DNA from: Candidatus Defluviilinea proxima
GTDB lineage: Bacteria > Chloroflexota > Anaerolineae > Anaerolineales > Villigracilaceae
DNA length: 64,000 nt
Assembly: GCA_016721115.1 (NCBI GenBank)
Contig: JADKIW010000001.1
Location: forward strand, 449,501-513,500
Direction of reading: 5' to 3'
In this document: positions 7,691-15,489 of the stretch, piece after piece
Numbering within the stretch: position 1 is the stretch's first letter
Layout of the letters: each line of letters begins with the position of its first letter
Program-made: the position numbers and the translations under genes
Notes under the pieces: model-generated
What the model was told of the DNA's origin: nothing
Databases searched by the model: none
The model's input: the letters and a program-made list of their open reading frames with translations, nothing else

Positions 7691-9013
7691 ATGGATCAAC
7701 TCATACAAGCCGCAATGGATGCCGCCAGGCAAGGCAACAAAAAACAGGCTACGGAGTACCTCAGGCAGGTGCTGATGGCCAACCCCAACGATCTGGAAGC
7801 GACTCTGTTACTTGGGAGTCTTGTCGATGAACCAGATCGCAAACGACAAATCTACAATCGTGTACTCTCATTAGACCCGGTCAACAAGGTTGCCCGCGAA
7901 GAGTTACTCAAACTGGACCGTATGGCCATGGGGAGTTTTCTCGCACAGATGGAACCTCCGCCGCCAGTCGCTCAGCCCAAACCTGTCTCTCCTCCACCAG
8001 CACCAGTGCAACAGAAGGAGATAACACAGCCCAAAAAAGCTACGGCGTCAGCACCCATACAGCAAACTGCAAAGCCAATAGAATCATCTCTACGAGAACA
8101 AGTTACGTTCGAGACACCGAAACCATCAATCCTTCGCATTCAAAAACCAATCGTATTCAAATATCCAATCGTTTGGCGTATTGTGATGTACCTATTTGTC
8201 ATAGTTTTTGGCTGTGGAGGGCTCTTGGTCGCATCTGAAAGCTTTTCCGCTGGTCTACCGCTTCTTGCATTAGGTGTATTATTTGGCCTCACGACTTTAT
8301 CGTTGCCACCCGGTATTGAAGTCAGCGATAAAGGAATACGCGTTATGAAGATGTTAGGCGGCTCGGAAATGCGCTGGGGCGACATGGCTCAGATCAAACC
8401 CAACGGAGCAAAACGCAACTTAGTTTTGGTGTCAAGCAAAGGTGAAACACTAAAAGTTTCCACGCAATTAAAAGGATACCCCGCCATTGTTGAGATACTA
8501 CGCCAAAAGCGCCCTGACCTTTTAGGCATAAAAGATAACCAAGTAGCATCAAACGATCTTGGCGGACCTTCATTTACATCAACACAGATGCCGAAAGAAA
8601 CAAAGGTCTTTAGGAAAAATTTCTTCGCGCAGTATTCCGTATTCTTCTTGTTAATTCCCCTCTGTCTGGTTGGCGCGTGGGCAACCATTACCATGGAAGA
8701 AAAGTTTGCTGGCATAGCCATCGGCCTGATCGGAGCAGTCTTCATTGCATTTGCCTTGTTCAGCACCAACCAGATCACGGTTAAACCCAACAAACTTGTC
8801 TTCGAATCCTTTATGGGCGAAAAGACATACACAGCGAAACAGATCAAAGAGATCAGCATGAAAACCGTCCGCGGCCGCTATGGAAGAGCGACGAATTACG
8901 TCAATGTACAACCTACTGAAGGCATTGCAGTCGCCGTTGCAGGTTTCTCTGAAGGTGACGAGGTGATCTATGGGTATCTGGTAAACTGGTGGGAAACCTA
9001 TCGATACAAGTAA
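7691..9013 (+). CDS. TPR membrane protein with two TM-pair/PH-like modules (copy 2)
   Basis: A 440-residue paralog of the preceding gene with the same order: TPR-like helices (1-75), Pro/Gln-rich linker (90-145), TM pair, PH-like beta segment, TM pair and second PH-like segment ending NWWETYRYK. The N-terminal TPR (AAMDAARQGNKKQATEYLRQVL) and the C-terminal block (RGRYGRATNYVNV) align with RRRYGSVVNYVNI in copy 1; the linkers differ. An AGAAGGGAA site precedes the ATG. A strong terminator follows. This is a tandem duplication kept with considerable divergence, suggesting the copies are not redundant. Confidence 0.8.
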   Translation: MDQLIQAAMDAARQGNKKQATEYLRQVLMANPNDLEATLLLGSLVDEPDRKRQIYNRVLSLDPVNKVAREELLKLDRMAMGSFLAQMEPPPPVAQPKPVSPPPAPVQQKEITQPKKATASAPIQQTAKPIESSLREQVTFETPKPSILRIQKPIVFKYPIVWRIVMYLFVIVFGCGGLLVASESFSAGLPLLALGVLFGLTTLSLPPGIEVSDKGIRVMKMLGGSEMRWGDMAQIKPNGAKRNLVLVSSKGETLKVSTQLKGYPAIVEILRQKRPDLLGIKDNQVASNDLGGPSFTSTQMPKETKVFRKNFFAQYSVFFLLIPLCLVGAWATITMEEKFAGIAIGLIGAVFIAFALFSTNQITVKPNKLVFESFMGEKTYTAKQIKEISMKTVRGRYGRATNYVNVQPTEGIAVAVAGFSEGDEVIYGYLVNWWETYRYK

Positions 9014-9040
9014 AATTGCCTTCCAAGAACTTTGAAACCC

Positions 9041-9078
9041 ATATCGCCCTGAGCCCAATCCTCAGGGCGATATTTTTA
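9041..9078 (+). terminator. Rho-independent terminator after TPR paralogs
   Basis: 13-bp perfect arms (9041-9053 and 9061-9073; ATATCGCCCTGAG) with a 7-nt loop, followed by a T-rich TTTTTATC. Confidence 0.9.
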
Positions 9079-9100
9079 TCTTCTAACAAGGAAACCTAAC

Positions 9101-9952
9101 TTGATCTCCCTCCTCTACGGTCTGCTTTCCTCTACATCATGGGGCACGGCAGATTTCATCGGCGGGCTGGCAACCAAAAAGACCAGCGCGATCCGCGTTC
9201 TCTATCTCGCCGAGATCGCGGGATTCGTTCCATTTCTATTCCTCGCGATCATTTTGCGCGAACCCATTCCCCCCATCAATGACCTGTTGATCAGCGCGCT
9301 TGCAAGCATCGTCGGCCTGGCGGGGCTTATCTTTTTATACCGCGCCCTCGCCGAAGGCCAAATGACCACATCCGCACCCGTCTCTGCGTTATTCGCCGCG
9401 CTTATCCCTGTCCTCTTCGGCATTTTCACACTGGGACTCCCCTCCCTCGCCACCCTGATCGGATTCGGACTCGCCTTTCTCGCGGTCTGGCTTATCTCCC
9501 AAACGGACTCCACAAACTGGCGTTTTCCCCTTCGAGGACTTCGCACCATCTCCAACCTACGCCTGCCGCTACTCTCAGGGCTTTTCTTTGGCTGTTACTT
9601 TATCCTCGTCCACAAGGCCACGATCAACGCCTTCTTCTGGCCATTGACCGCCGCACGCTTGGCAGGCTGTATCGCACTCGGACTCTTCGCGCTCATCACA
9701 CGTCAACCTGCCATGCCCCCGCGCGAAACATGGACGTTCTGCATCCTCAACGGTGTGATAGACATTATGGGCAACGCCTTTTACGTTCTCGCCACCCACA
9801 CCGGCCGCATCGACGTGGCCGCCGTTCTAGGTGCGCTGTACCCCGCGTCCACGGTCTTGCTGGCCTGGATATTCCTGAAAGAAAAGATCTCTGTAGTGCA
9901 GGGAATGGGAATCGTACTGGCATTTATCGCCATTGTGTTGTTTACGCTATAG
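9101..9952 (+). CDS. EamA/DMT family transporter
   Basis: A 283-residue polytopic protein starting at a TTG after AACAAGGAAA. About ten hydrophobic segments in two repeats of five are visible (first repeat from LLYGLLSSTSWGTADFIGG, second from LPLLSGLFFGCYFILVHKA), which is the EamA layout. DMT exporters move small metabolites across the inner membrane; the substrate is not predictable. It sits between two terminators as a single-gene unit. Confidence 0.88.
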   Translation: MISLLYGLLSSTSWGTADFIGGLATKKTSAIRVLYLAEIAGFVPFLFLAIILREPIPPINDLLISALASIVGLAGLIFLYRALAEGQMTTSAPVSALFAALIPVLFGIFTLGLPSLATLIGFGLAFLAVWLISQTDSTNWRFPLRGLRTISNLRLPLLSGLFFGCYFILVHKATINAFFWPLTAARLAGCIALGLFALITRQPAMPPRETWTFCILNGVIDIMGNAFYVLATHTGRIDVAAVLGALYPASTVLLAWIFLKEKISVVQGMGIVLAFIAIVLFTL

Positions 9953-9971
9953 TTTTCCGCTCTAAAAAAGT

Positions 9972-10007
9972 AAAGGCGTCCCGCGCATATGCACGGGACG
10001 CCTTTTA
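9972..10007. terminator. Bidirectional terminator
   Basis: 12-bp arms (9972-9983, 9994-10005; AAAGGCGTCCCG) with a 10-nt loop. T-rich DNA follows on the plus strand (TTTTATT), and on the minus strand after the arm (ACTTTTTT). It separates the converging EamA gene and ssb. Confidence 0.8.
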
Positions 10008-10019
10008 TTCAATTGTACT

Positions 10020-10077
10020 TTTTGGAGTCGGGAGCTTGCTCCCGTATATACCGCCAGCGAGCTGGCTGACTCCAAAA
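10020..10077. repeat. Cloverleaf-like inverted repeat
   Basis: Outer 10-bp arms TTTTGGAGTC (10020-10029) and GACTCCAAAA (10068-10077) enclose two further hairpins, GGGAGC/GCTCCC (10030-10043 region) and CCAGC/GCTGG (10054-10065). The result is a three-way junction. It lies just after the 3' end of ssb. Confidence 0.7.
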
Positions 10078-10081
10078 GGAA

Positions 10082-10465
10082 TTACGCCTCGTAATCCACG
10101 GCATCCTCTTCGATGGTCATCATCGGCTCATCTTTGTCTCTCTTGTCGAGGAACTGGAGCGTCAACGCGACCACTTTGGTGAAGTACTTCGTGTCGCCGT
10201 CCTTGCCCTCGAACTTCTCCGTTTTGAGCCTGCCTTCGAGGTACACCAGACTTCCCTTCTTGAGGTATTCCTGGCAGACCTCTCCGAGCCGTCCCCACGC
10301 TTCGATGTTGACCCATTCGGTATATTCCTTCATCTCGCCGCCAGTCTTCCAGCGCTGAGAAACAGCAAGGCTAAAATGGGCCACCTTCTTACCTGTGGGT
10401 GTGTACTTGCTTTCGGGGTCTTTACCCAAACGGCCGATCAGTTGCACACGGTTTAGTGCTGGCAT
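10082..10465 (-). CDS. ssb: Single-stranded DNA-binding protein
   Basis: A 127-residue SSB: the OB fold starts LNRVQLIGRLGKDPE and contains EWVNIEAWGRLGEVCQEYLKKG and YLEGRLKTEKFE, the classic SSB blocks. The C-terminus is short and acidic (MTIEEDAVDYEA) and lacks the canonical DDIPF tip. It is shorter than most bacterial SSBs (about 150-180 residues) because the disordered linker is almost absent. It may be a second, specialised SSB or the main one with a minimal tail. A 21-codon ORF with a strong ribosome site overlaps its start, and no ribosome site as good is seen directly before the ssb ATG apart from GTGAGGGG. Confidence 0.93.
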   Translation of the reverse strand: MPALNRVQLIGRLGKDPESKYTPTGKKVAHFSLAVSQRWKTGGEMKEYTEWVNIEAWGRLGEVCQEYLKKGSLVYLEGRLKTEKFEGKDGDTKYFTKVVALTLQFLDKRDKDEPMMTIEEDAVDYEA

Positions 10466-10518
10466 GATCCCCTCACTTTCTGGTTACAGGTTCTTTTAGA
10501 TGCAGTGTTAAGTGTCAT
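10453..10518 (-). CDS. Short leader ORF overlapping the ssb start
   Basis: A 21-codon ORF (MTLNTASKRT...) begins at an ATG 7 nt after an AAGGAG site, the strongest ribosome site in this gap, and ends at a TAA inside ssb so that the two overlap by 13 nt. A possible promoter, TGGACA-17 nt-GATAAA, lies upstream (about 10531-10559). It could be a translated leader that couples initiation of ssb, or chance. Confidence 0.4.
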   Translation of the reverse strand: MTLNTASKRTCNQKVRGSCQH

Positions 10519-10602
10519 ATCAAATCTCCTTTTTTATCTAAAAGCGCATATTTTTTGTCCAGCCATCGAACAGGCTGGATTACGAACAGGGTTATACTTT
10601 GA

Positions 10603-10806
10603 TTACGATTGACCCTCAGCAGGCTTCTCAGCCTCAGCCTGGATCTTCTTCAGAACGAGCATGCCCGTTTTCATCTCGACCACGTTGTATCCAGCGGGTA
10701 GAGCATCAAGCGCGTTCTCTTTGACCTCTTTCGAGAAGAAGAACATCCTGCCGTTGGAATGCAGGTAGTAGGTAGTACCTTTTGAATTAGTATGTGCGTA
10801 AGCCAT
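10603..10806 (-). CDS. Small protein of unknown function
   Basis: A 67-residue protein with a strong CAAGGAG ribosome site. Beginning AYAHTNSKGTTYYLHS, it has a compact beta-rich body with aromatic residues (TYYLHSNGRMFFFSKE), an LPAGYNVVEMKTGMLVLKK end and an EAEKPAEGQS tail. The look is that of a small, abundant cytosolic protein; I do not recognise the family. It has its own good promoter (10839-10868). Confidence 0.75.
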   Translation of the reverse strand: MAYAHTNSKGTTYYLHSNGRMFFFSKEVKENALDALPAGYNVVEMKTGMLVLKKIQAEAEKPAEGQS

Positions 10807-10838
10807 TTTTTCTCCTTGTTTGAATTAGTTGGAACTTG

Positions 10839-10868
10839 AGTTTAGCACATATTTTCTATATCTGTCAA
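10839..10868 (-). promoter_or_regulatory. Sigma-70-type promoter for the small protein gene
   Basis: On the minus strand TTGACA (10863-10868), an 18-nt spacer and TAAACT (10839-10844). The expected start is about 25 nt before the ribosome site and ATG at 10806. Confidence 0.65.
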
Positions 10869-10884
10869 CACTGGAGAATGGACT

Positions 10885-11715
10885 ATGCGAAACGTCTCAA
10901 CCTTGGATGAACTACGCTCCGCCCGCCTCTCTTTCTCAGGGACGGTTGGTCTGGTGCCAACTATGGGGTTTCTACACGAGGGGCATCTCTCTCTGATCCG
11001 CCGCGCAAGAGAAGAGTGCGACCATGTTGCCGTCTCTATCTTCGTCAACCCGACCCAATTCGGGCCAAAGGAAGATCTCTCGAAGTATCCGCGTGATATC
11101 GAACGCGACTTACGCCTGATCGAACCCTACACAGACCTGGTGTGGATACCGTCAGCGGAGATCATGTATCCGAAGGGGTATCAGACCTGGGTGGAGGTAG
11201 ATGCGATCACAAGTCCACTGGAAGGCTCTATGAGGCCGGGCCACTTCAAGGGTGTGACAACCATCGTCGCCAAATTATTCAATGGAGTTCAACCGCATAA
11301 GGCTTACTTCGGCCAAAAGGACGCGCAACAGGTGGCAGTTATCCGCCAGATGGTGAGAGACCTAAACTTCCCGCTCGAGGTTGTGGTCTGCCCCACGGCC
11401 CGTGAAGCGGATGGCTTGGCGATGTCGAGCCGCAATGTGTACCTTGACCCCGAACAACGCAAGGCCGCCACGGTGCTCTTCCGCTCGTTGAGTGCGGCAA
11501 AGGGTTTATATGAAGGCGGCGAGCGTGATGCCGAAAAGATCAGGGGAAAGATGAAAGAGGTGTTGGCGAGCGAACCGTTGGCAGAACCACAATATGTTTC
11601 CTGCGCCGACTACGACACGTTGGAAGAGTTGGCCGAGGTCAAAGGCAAAGCACTGCTCTCGATGGCGGTATTTATCGGGAAGACGCGCTTGATCGATAAT
11701 TTTGTGCTGGGGTAA
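10885..11715 (+). CDS. panC: Pantothenate synthetase
   Basis: Joins pantoate and beta-alanine with ATP to make pantothenate, the precursor of CoA. The 276-residue protein has the adenylate-forming motifs: PTMGFLHEGH (25-34, with the HIGH-like H31/H34), FVNPTQFGP (53-61), YFGQKDAQQ (141-149) and MSSRN (180-184, the KMSKS-like loop). The length is normal. A GGAG site lies 8 nt before the ATG. No panB, panD or panE is next to it; the following gene begins 3 nt after its stop and is a hydrolase without an obvious link. Confidence 0.97.
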   Translation: MRNVSTLDELRSARLSFSGTVGLVPTMGFLHEGHLSLIRRAREECDHVAVSIFVNPTQFGPKEDLSKYPRDIERDLRLIEPYTDLVWIPSAEIMYPKGYQTWVEVDAITSPLEGSMRPGHFKGVTTIVAKLFNGVQPHKAYFGQKDAQQVAVIRQMVRDLNFPLEVVVCPTAREADGLAMSSRNVYLDPEQRKAATVLFRSLSAAKGLYEGGERDAEKIRGKMKEVLASEPLAEPQYVSCADYDTLEELAEVKGKALLSMAVFIGKTRLIDNFVLG

Positions 11716-11718
11716 GGT

Positions 11719-12597
11719 ATGAAGGCCAATTACTGGGTTCGTCTCGGCATCATGACGGTAGTTTCACTATTGGTCATGTTCGCAGTGACTTTGGTGTGGT
11801 TCAGCTACCAACAAACCCAGAACTATCTACACCCAACACGGCAGGCTGTATCGGAAGGCTTGTTGAATGCACAGGGAATGTACCCTCAGCACGTGACTTT
11901 GACCACAGAAGATAACGTCAAGCTGGCGGCTTGGTATACGCCCCCGCAAAACGGAGCGGTCATCCTTGTGGCACACGGATACGGCGATAGACGCTCTGAA
12001 GAGTACTTTTTGTTGTTTGCCCAAAAGGGATATGGTGTGCTCGCATGGGATTTCCGCGCCCACGGCCAAAGTGAAGGGGATTTTTCCTCGCTTGGATATT
12101 ATGAAGTCATCGATACCAAAGCCGCGCTGGATTTTGCGCTTTCTCAACCGGGCGTGGAACACATCGGCGCGTGGGGCGGTTCGATGGGCGCGGTGACGAT
12201 GGTCCGCGCGACGGCCCAATATCCGCAGATCGAGGCGCTCGTAGCAGATAGTCCCTTTGCGGCATTGGAAGATGAAATGAATTTACGGGTCACACTCCCG
12301 CCCATGCGACCATTGATCCGCTTTTTCGCTGAAAGAGCGATTGATGTAGGCTTTGATAGGGTTCGGCCGGTGGATGAAATCGGGAAGATCAGTCCGCGCC
12401 CGATTTTTCTCATTCAAGGCCTGGCCGATTCCATGGTTCCACTCGATTCAGCGCAACGGTTATTTGATGCGGCGAGTGAACCACGTCAGCTTTGGCTGGA
12501 GGAGGGCGTCGGTCATTTGGGGATGTATGGGACGTATGAGGAGAAATATACCCGGCAGGTGATCGGGTTCTTTGATAGGTATTTGTTGGGGAAATAA
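11719..12597 (+). CDS. Membrane-anchored alpha/beta hydrolase
   Basis: A 292-residue protein with one N-terminal membrane segment (residues 9-29) and a hydrolase domain: VAHGYGDRRSE (84-94), nucleophile GGSMGA (Ser155), then GLADSMVP and GVGHLGMY with the acid and His. This matches the YqkD/BaaT-like family of anchored serine hydrolases (DUF1100-like). Its start lies only 3 nt after the panC stop, so the two are probably one transcript. The substrate is unknown. Confidence 0.85.
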   Translation: MKANYWVRLGIMTVVSLLVMFAVTLVWFSYQQTQNYLHPTRQAVSEGLLNAQGMYPQHVTLTTEDNVKLAAWYTPPQNGAVILVAHGYGDRRSEEYFLLFAQKGYGVLAWDFRAHGQSEGDFSSLGYYEVIDTKAALDFALSQPGVEHIGAWGGSMGAVTMVRATAQYPQIEALVADSPFAALEDEMNLRVTLPPMRPLIRFFAERAIDVGFDRVRPVDEIGKISPRPIFLIQGLADSMVPLDSAQRLFDAASEPRQLWLEEGVGHLGMYGTYEEKYTRQVIGFFDRYLLGK

Positions 12598-12610
12598 GAG
12601 CATTCCGCCG

Positions 12611-12646
12611 ATAACAAAGGGCGGGGAGACCCCGCCCTTACGTTAT
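12611..12646. terminator. Hairpin between converging genes
   Basis: AGGGCGGGG/CCCCGCCCT arms with loop AGA, extended by ATAAC (12611-12615) and GTTAT (12642-12646). On the plus strand a TTGCTTTTT stretch follows; on the minus strand the hairpin overlaps the ROK kinase stop. Confidence 0.7.
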
Positions 12647-13534
12647 TGCTTTTTCTGCTAATGCAATTGCCCCCAACATGCCGGCACGGCTACCAAGACC
12701 GGGCGGGACAATATACTGGTCAATGTTCTTTGTAATCGCTGGCGATTGAACATACCCGTTCAGGATCATTTGCACATTCTTGCGGATCAATGGGAGAAGT
12801 TCTTCCCGCCCACCCACGCCGCCGCCGATGATGATACGTTGTGGCGAAAGGGTCGTGACGAAGTTCGCGAGTGCCAATGCCACGTAATGCGCTTCCAATT
12901 CCCAGGCGGGATGATCGAGCGGAAGTGTCTCTGCCTTCTGGCCCCAACGTTTTTCCAATGCGGGACCAGATGCCAACCCTTCGAAACAATCCTTGTGAAA
13001 TGGACATGCACCTTCGAACGGGTCACGTTCTCTATTGTGCGGGATCATGATGTGTCCCATTTCGGGGCAGAGCAATCCATGCAGGAGTTTTCCATTCGCA
13101 ACCACACCGCCGCCGATGCCAGTGCCGACCGTGATATAGATGAATGTGTCGAGTCCCTGCCCTGCTCCCCACGTCCATTCGCCCATTGCTGAGCCGTTTA
13201 CGTCCAGATCAAAGGCAATGGGAATATCAAAGTTCGATCTCAACATGCCCAACACATTCGCGTTCGACCAGCCGGGTTTGGGCGTCGGGAGGACAAAGCC
13301 ATAGGTTGGCGAAGCAGGCTCCGGGTCGACCGGACCGAACGTAGCAACGCCCAAAGCGGAGAGTCGGCCAAAGTCTGCTTCTGCTTGTTTGAAGAAGGAG
13401 ACGGCTTGTCCCAATGTTTCTTCAGGAGTGGTTGTGGGAATTCGGGCTTCGCGGCGAATATCATCGGGCGAGGTTCCCACCACACAGTTGAACTTGGTAC
13501 CGCCACCTTCGATACCGCCAAAGAGTTTGTTCAT
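12638..13534 (-). CDS. ROK family sugar kinase (fructokinase-like)
   Basis: A 298-residue ROK kinase. The ATP phosphate loop GGIEGGGTKF starts at residue 5; DVNGSAMGE and TVGTGIGGG follow, and the ROK zinc site CPFHKDCFEG is intact. The wording resembles fructokinases of the ScrK/YdhR group more than glucokinases. It would phosphorylate a hexose with ATP in the cytoplasm. The ATG at 13534 overlaps the stop of the upstream lipoprotein (ATGA), so the two are translationally coupled. An alternative ATG three codons upstream lies inside that gene. Confidence 0.9.
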   Translation of the reverse strand: MNKLFGGIEGGGTKFNCVVGTSPDDIRREARIPTTTPEETLGQAVSFFKQAEADFGRLSALGVATFGPVDPEPASPTYGFVLPTPKPGWSNANVLGMLRSNFDIPIAFDLDVNGSAMGEWTWGAGQGLDTFIYITVGTGIGGGVVANGKLLHGLLCPEMGHIMIPHNRERDPFEGACPFHKDCFEGLASGPALEKRWGQKAETLPLDHPAWELEAHYVALALANFVTTLSPQRIIIGGGVGGREELLPLIRKNVQMILNGYVQSPAITKNIDQYIVPPGLGSRAGMLGAIALAEKAIT

Positions 13535-14763
13535 GGGCCCCACTTTAGATCTTGTGCATAGGTTGTGAGTATCACTGGCGGGCGACCATCATAATACGTG
13601 ACTTCTGCCTGCCCACCCACGTACACATCCTGCATGGGCGCGAAGACAATGATGACGAAGCTGGCATCTGGTGCCCAGAGCACTTCGTTGATCAGTTGTA
13701 GGCCTTCGGGGTTGAGAACAGTTCTCCCGGTTACACCATCGGGCGCCGAGCGGACGATTTGCAACGGGGCACGGTTGATAAAGCCATCGGGTGAGGGTGC
13801 GGCAGAAAAGAAATAATACAACTGACCATCAGGTGCGAGGTAGGGTTCATCGGGCAGGTTGTACGCGCCGCTTCCAGCATCGCTGGGAATCAGAGTGGTG
13901 ATCGCACCAGTTACAGCATCCACACGCCAGAGACCCGAGCCAAACATACCCAAACTTGGGTTGGCAGAGAATAACGCGGCGCTATCGGGGGTCCATCCCT
14001 GTTTGGCGCAACAGAAGATCGCCCCTTCGCCACTGATACGGACCAACGAGTTTGTAGCAGGGACATAAATACCGGAAGAGATACCATCACTATTAGGGAT
14101 GGCAACTGTAATGAGAATCTTTGTGCCATCGGGTGAATAGTTCTTCGGCACATACATTTCACGTGTCATCCCTGTGGATGCGTCCACTTGTTGCGGCAGG
14201 ACGGTCGTTGGTGTACCGCCAATGATGGAATAGAGGTTCAAGCCACGCAGACCGTAGGCAATGGTCAACCCATCGGGCGAGAATACAGGATTACTAATGC
14301 TGGTGGACATCTGATTGTTCGGGTCTACCACGCCTCCATCCACCAACAGACTGCGGCCGGAGCCATCCGCATTGATGGACAGAAGCTGATTGTTCGCTAC
14401 GTAAGCCATACTGCCATCGATAGGCGAGACATCAAACGAACTGACATTACTCGGTTCGAATGTGATCTGGCGCGTTGTCACACCATCCCGCTCCACACGA
14501 AAGACCTGCGCCAGCCCGGAACCATCGGAGCCGATGTAATATAAACTGCGAGGCAATATCCCAGCGGGTGCAGGGGTGGCACTTGGTGCGTCAGGCACAA
14601 CCGTGGAAGAAACCGGGGTGAGCGCCTGCAACGTACCCGCTACAATGGTCGCCACTTGATCGGTTGTCGGTTCGCTATCACCTGTTCCAATAGGCAGGGC
14701 GCAGGCAAGAGCAGTCGCTGTTAAAACCAAAAGAGAAACAATAAAACGGAAATTTTTGTTCAT
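13531..14763 (-). CDS. Beta-propeller (PD40/TolB-like) lipoprotein
   Basis: A 410-residue protein; the ATG at 14763 lies 5 nt after GAGG and is preferred over a GTG two codons earlier. Signal peptide with lipobox TALAC (Cys near residue 20), Thr/Pro/Ser spacer to about residue 70, then repeated four-strand units of the type SPDGLTIAYG, SPDGTKILIT and APDGQLYYFF, the PD40/WD40-like TolB blades. The likely role is binding or sensing outside the membrane. Coupling to a sugar kinase suggests, but does not prove, a link to carbohydrate use. Confidence 0.85.
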   Translation of the reverse strand: MNKNFRFIVSLLVLTATALACALPIGTGDSEPTTDQVATIVAGTLQALTPVSSTVVPDAPSATPAPAGILPRSLYYIGSDGSGLAQVFRVERDGVTTRQITFEPSNVSSFDVSPIDGSMAYVANNQLLSINADGSGRSLLVDGGVVDPNNQMSTSISNPVFSPDGLTIAYGLRGLNLYSIIGGTPTTVLPQQVDASTGMTREMYVPKNYSPDGTKILITVAIPNSDGISSGIYVPATNSLVRISGEGAIFCCAKQGWTPDSAALFSANPSLGMFGSGLWRVDAVTGAITTLIPSDAGSGAYNLPDEPYLAPDGQLYYFFSAAPSPDGFINRAPLQIVRSAPDGVTGRTVLNPEGLQLINEVLWAPDASFVIIVFAPMQDVYVGGQAEVTYYDGRPPVILTTYAQDLKWGP

Positions 14764-14788
14764 AAGCACCTCATCAATAATGATTTAA

Positions 14789-14843
14789 CCACTAAGACAC
14801 GGAGACACAGAGAGTTTCATTTCTCAGTATGTCCGTGTCTTAG
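14789..14843. repeat. ACTAAGACACGGAGACACAGAG-type intergenic repeat
   Basis: Arms CTAAGACACGGA (14792-14803) and TCCGTGTCTTAG (14832-14843) form a hairpin between the DarA-like gene and the lipoprotein gene. A related TGTGTCTCCGTGACA string occurs at about 1270. Similar 'cacggagacacagag' repeats are common between genes in many environmental bacteria. Confidence 0.6.
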
Positions 14844-14859
14844 CGATGTAAAGAAACTA

Positions 14860-15123
14860 TTACACTTGTTCGAAACGTTCCACAGGGACAACAAAGAGTG
14901 TGGCGCGTTTTTCGCCCGAAGGCAATGCAGGCAGTTTCGCACGGATCAATTCAAGGCAGGTTTCCAAGCGTTCATCCACCACGCCCAACAAAAGCGTAAC
15001 AATACCGCTCCGCATGAATCCACCTGTGGATGCAACACGCGTTACGCGATATTGTTCGGATGTCAACGTCTGTGTGACTTCATCAGCGTCATGGTCTTTC
15101 AGAATAAGGACGATCATTTTCAT
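14860..15123 (-). CDS. Short DarA/PstA-like PII-type protein (putative c-di-AMP receptor)
   Basis: An 87-residue PII-like protein. The opening IVLILKDHDADEVTQTLTS, the YRVTRVASTGGFMRSG block (residues 25-40) and the ending LFVVPVERFEQV match the cyclic-di-AMP receptor family DarA/PstA (DUF970), whose TGGF region and nearby Arg/Thr contact the nucleotide. The family is usually about 110 residues; this copy lacks the large B-loop insertion. It lies 15 nt after the longer paralog and ends the run of ion-transport genes. GGAG lies 8 nt before the ATG. Trimeric cytosolic signal transducer by family; ligand unproven here. Confidence 0.8.
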   Translation of the reverse strand: MKMIVLILKDHDADEVTQTLTSEQYRVTRVASTGGFMRSGIVTLLLGVVDERLETCLELIRAKLPALPSGEKRATLFVVPVERFEQV

Positions 15124-15138
15124 GGTATAGGCTCCACG

Positions 15139-15477
15139 TTAGAATTCTTCAAAGTGTTCCACAGGCAAGGCAAAAATGGTAGCTCCACCCACAGTAACAG
15201 GAACAGGCGTCGGCATGGGAAGAGGCGAACCGTCCAAGGGCATGGTCAGATACTCGATATGCTGTTTACATGTTTCCTGCAAAACCCGAATTGCCATCTC
15301 TTCTTTCCCATCACGCAGACCGATCAACAGAGTCGCGTTACGACGGCCGAGAAATCCACCTGCGCTGAAAAGATACACCACAGGCAGGTTTAACTTCTCC
15401 AGTGAGCGGGTTGCGTCATCGCGGTCCTGCTCCTGAACAACAGCAAGCATTAACAATTTGATCCCCGGAACATCCAT
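15139..15477 (-). CDS. DarA/PstA-like PII-type protein (putative c-di-AMP receptor), long form
   Basis: A 112-residue protein. After KLLMLAVVQEQDRDDATRSL it has FSAGGFLGRRNATLLIG and the ending VGGATIFALPVEHFEEF, nearly the DarA/PstA signature. The B-loop (about residues 78-95, Pro-rich) is present, unlike in the next gene. The R-x-T before the GGF block of the short copy is replaced by PVVYLFSAGGF, so ligand contacts may differ. It starts 12 nt after the ion-transporter stop with GGAGG close to the ATG, so it is surely in the same transcript. A regulatory subunit for that transporter is a natural hypothesis. Confidence 0.85.
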   Translation of the reverse strand: MDVPGIKLLMLAVVQEQDRDDATRSLEKLNLPVVYLFSAGGFLGRRNATLLIGLRDGKEEMAIRVLQETCKQHIEYLTMPLDGSPLPMPTPVPVTVGGATIFALPVEHFEEF

Positions 15478-15489
15478 ACATCCTCCAAA

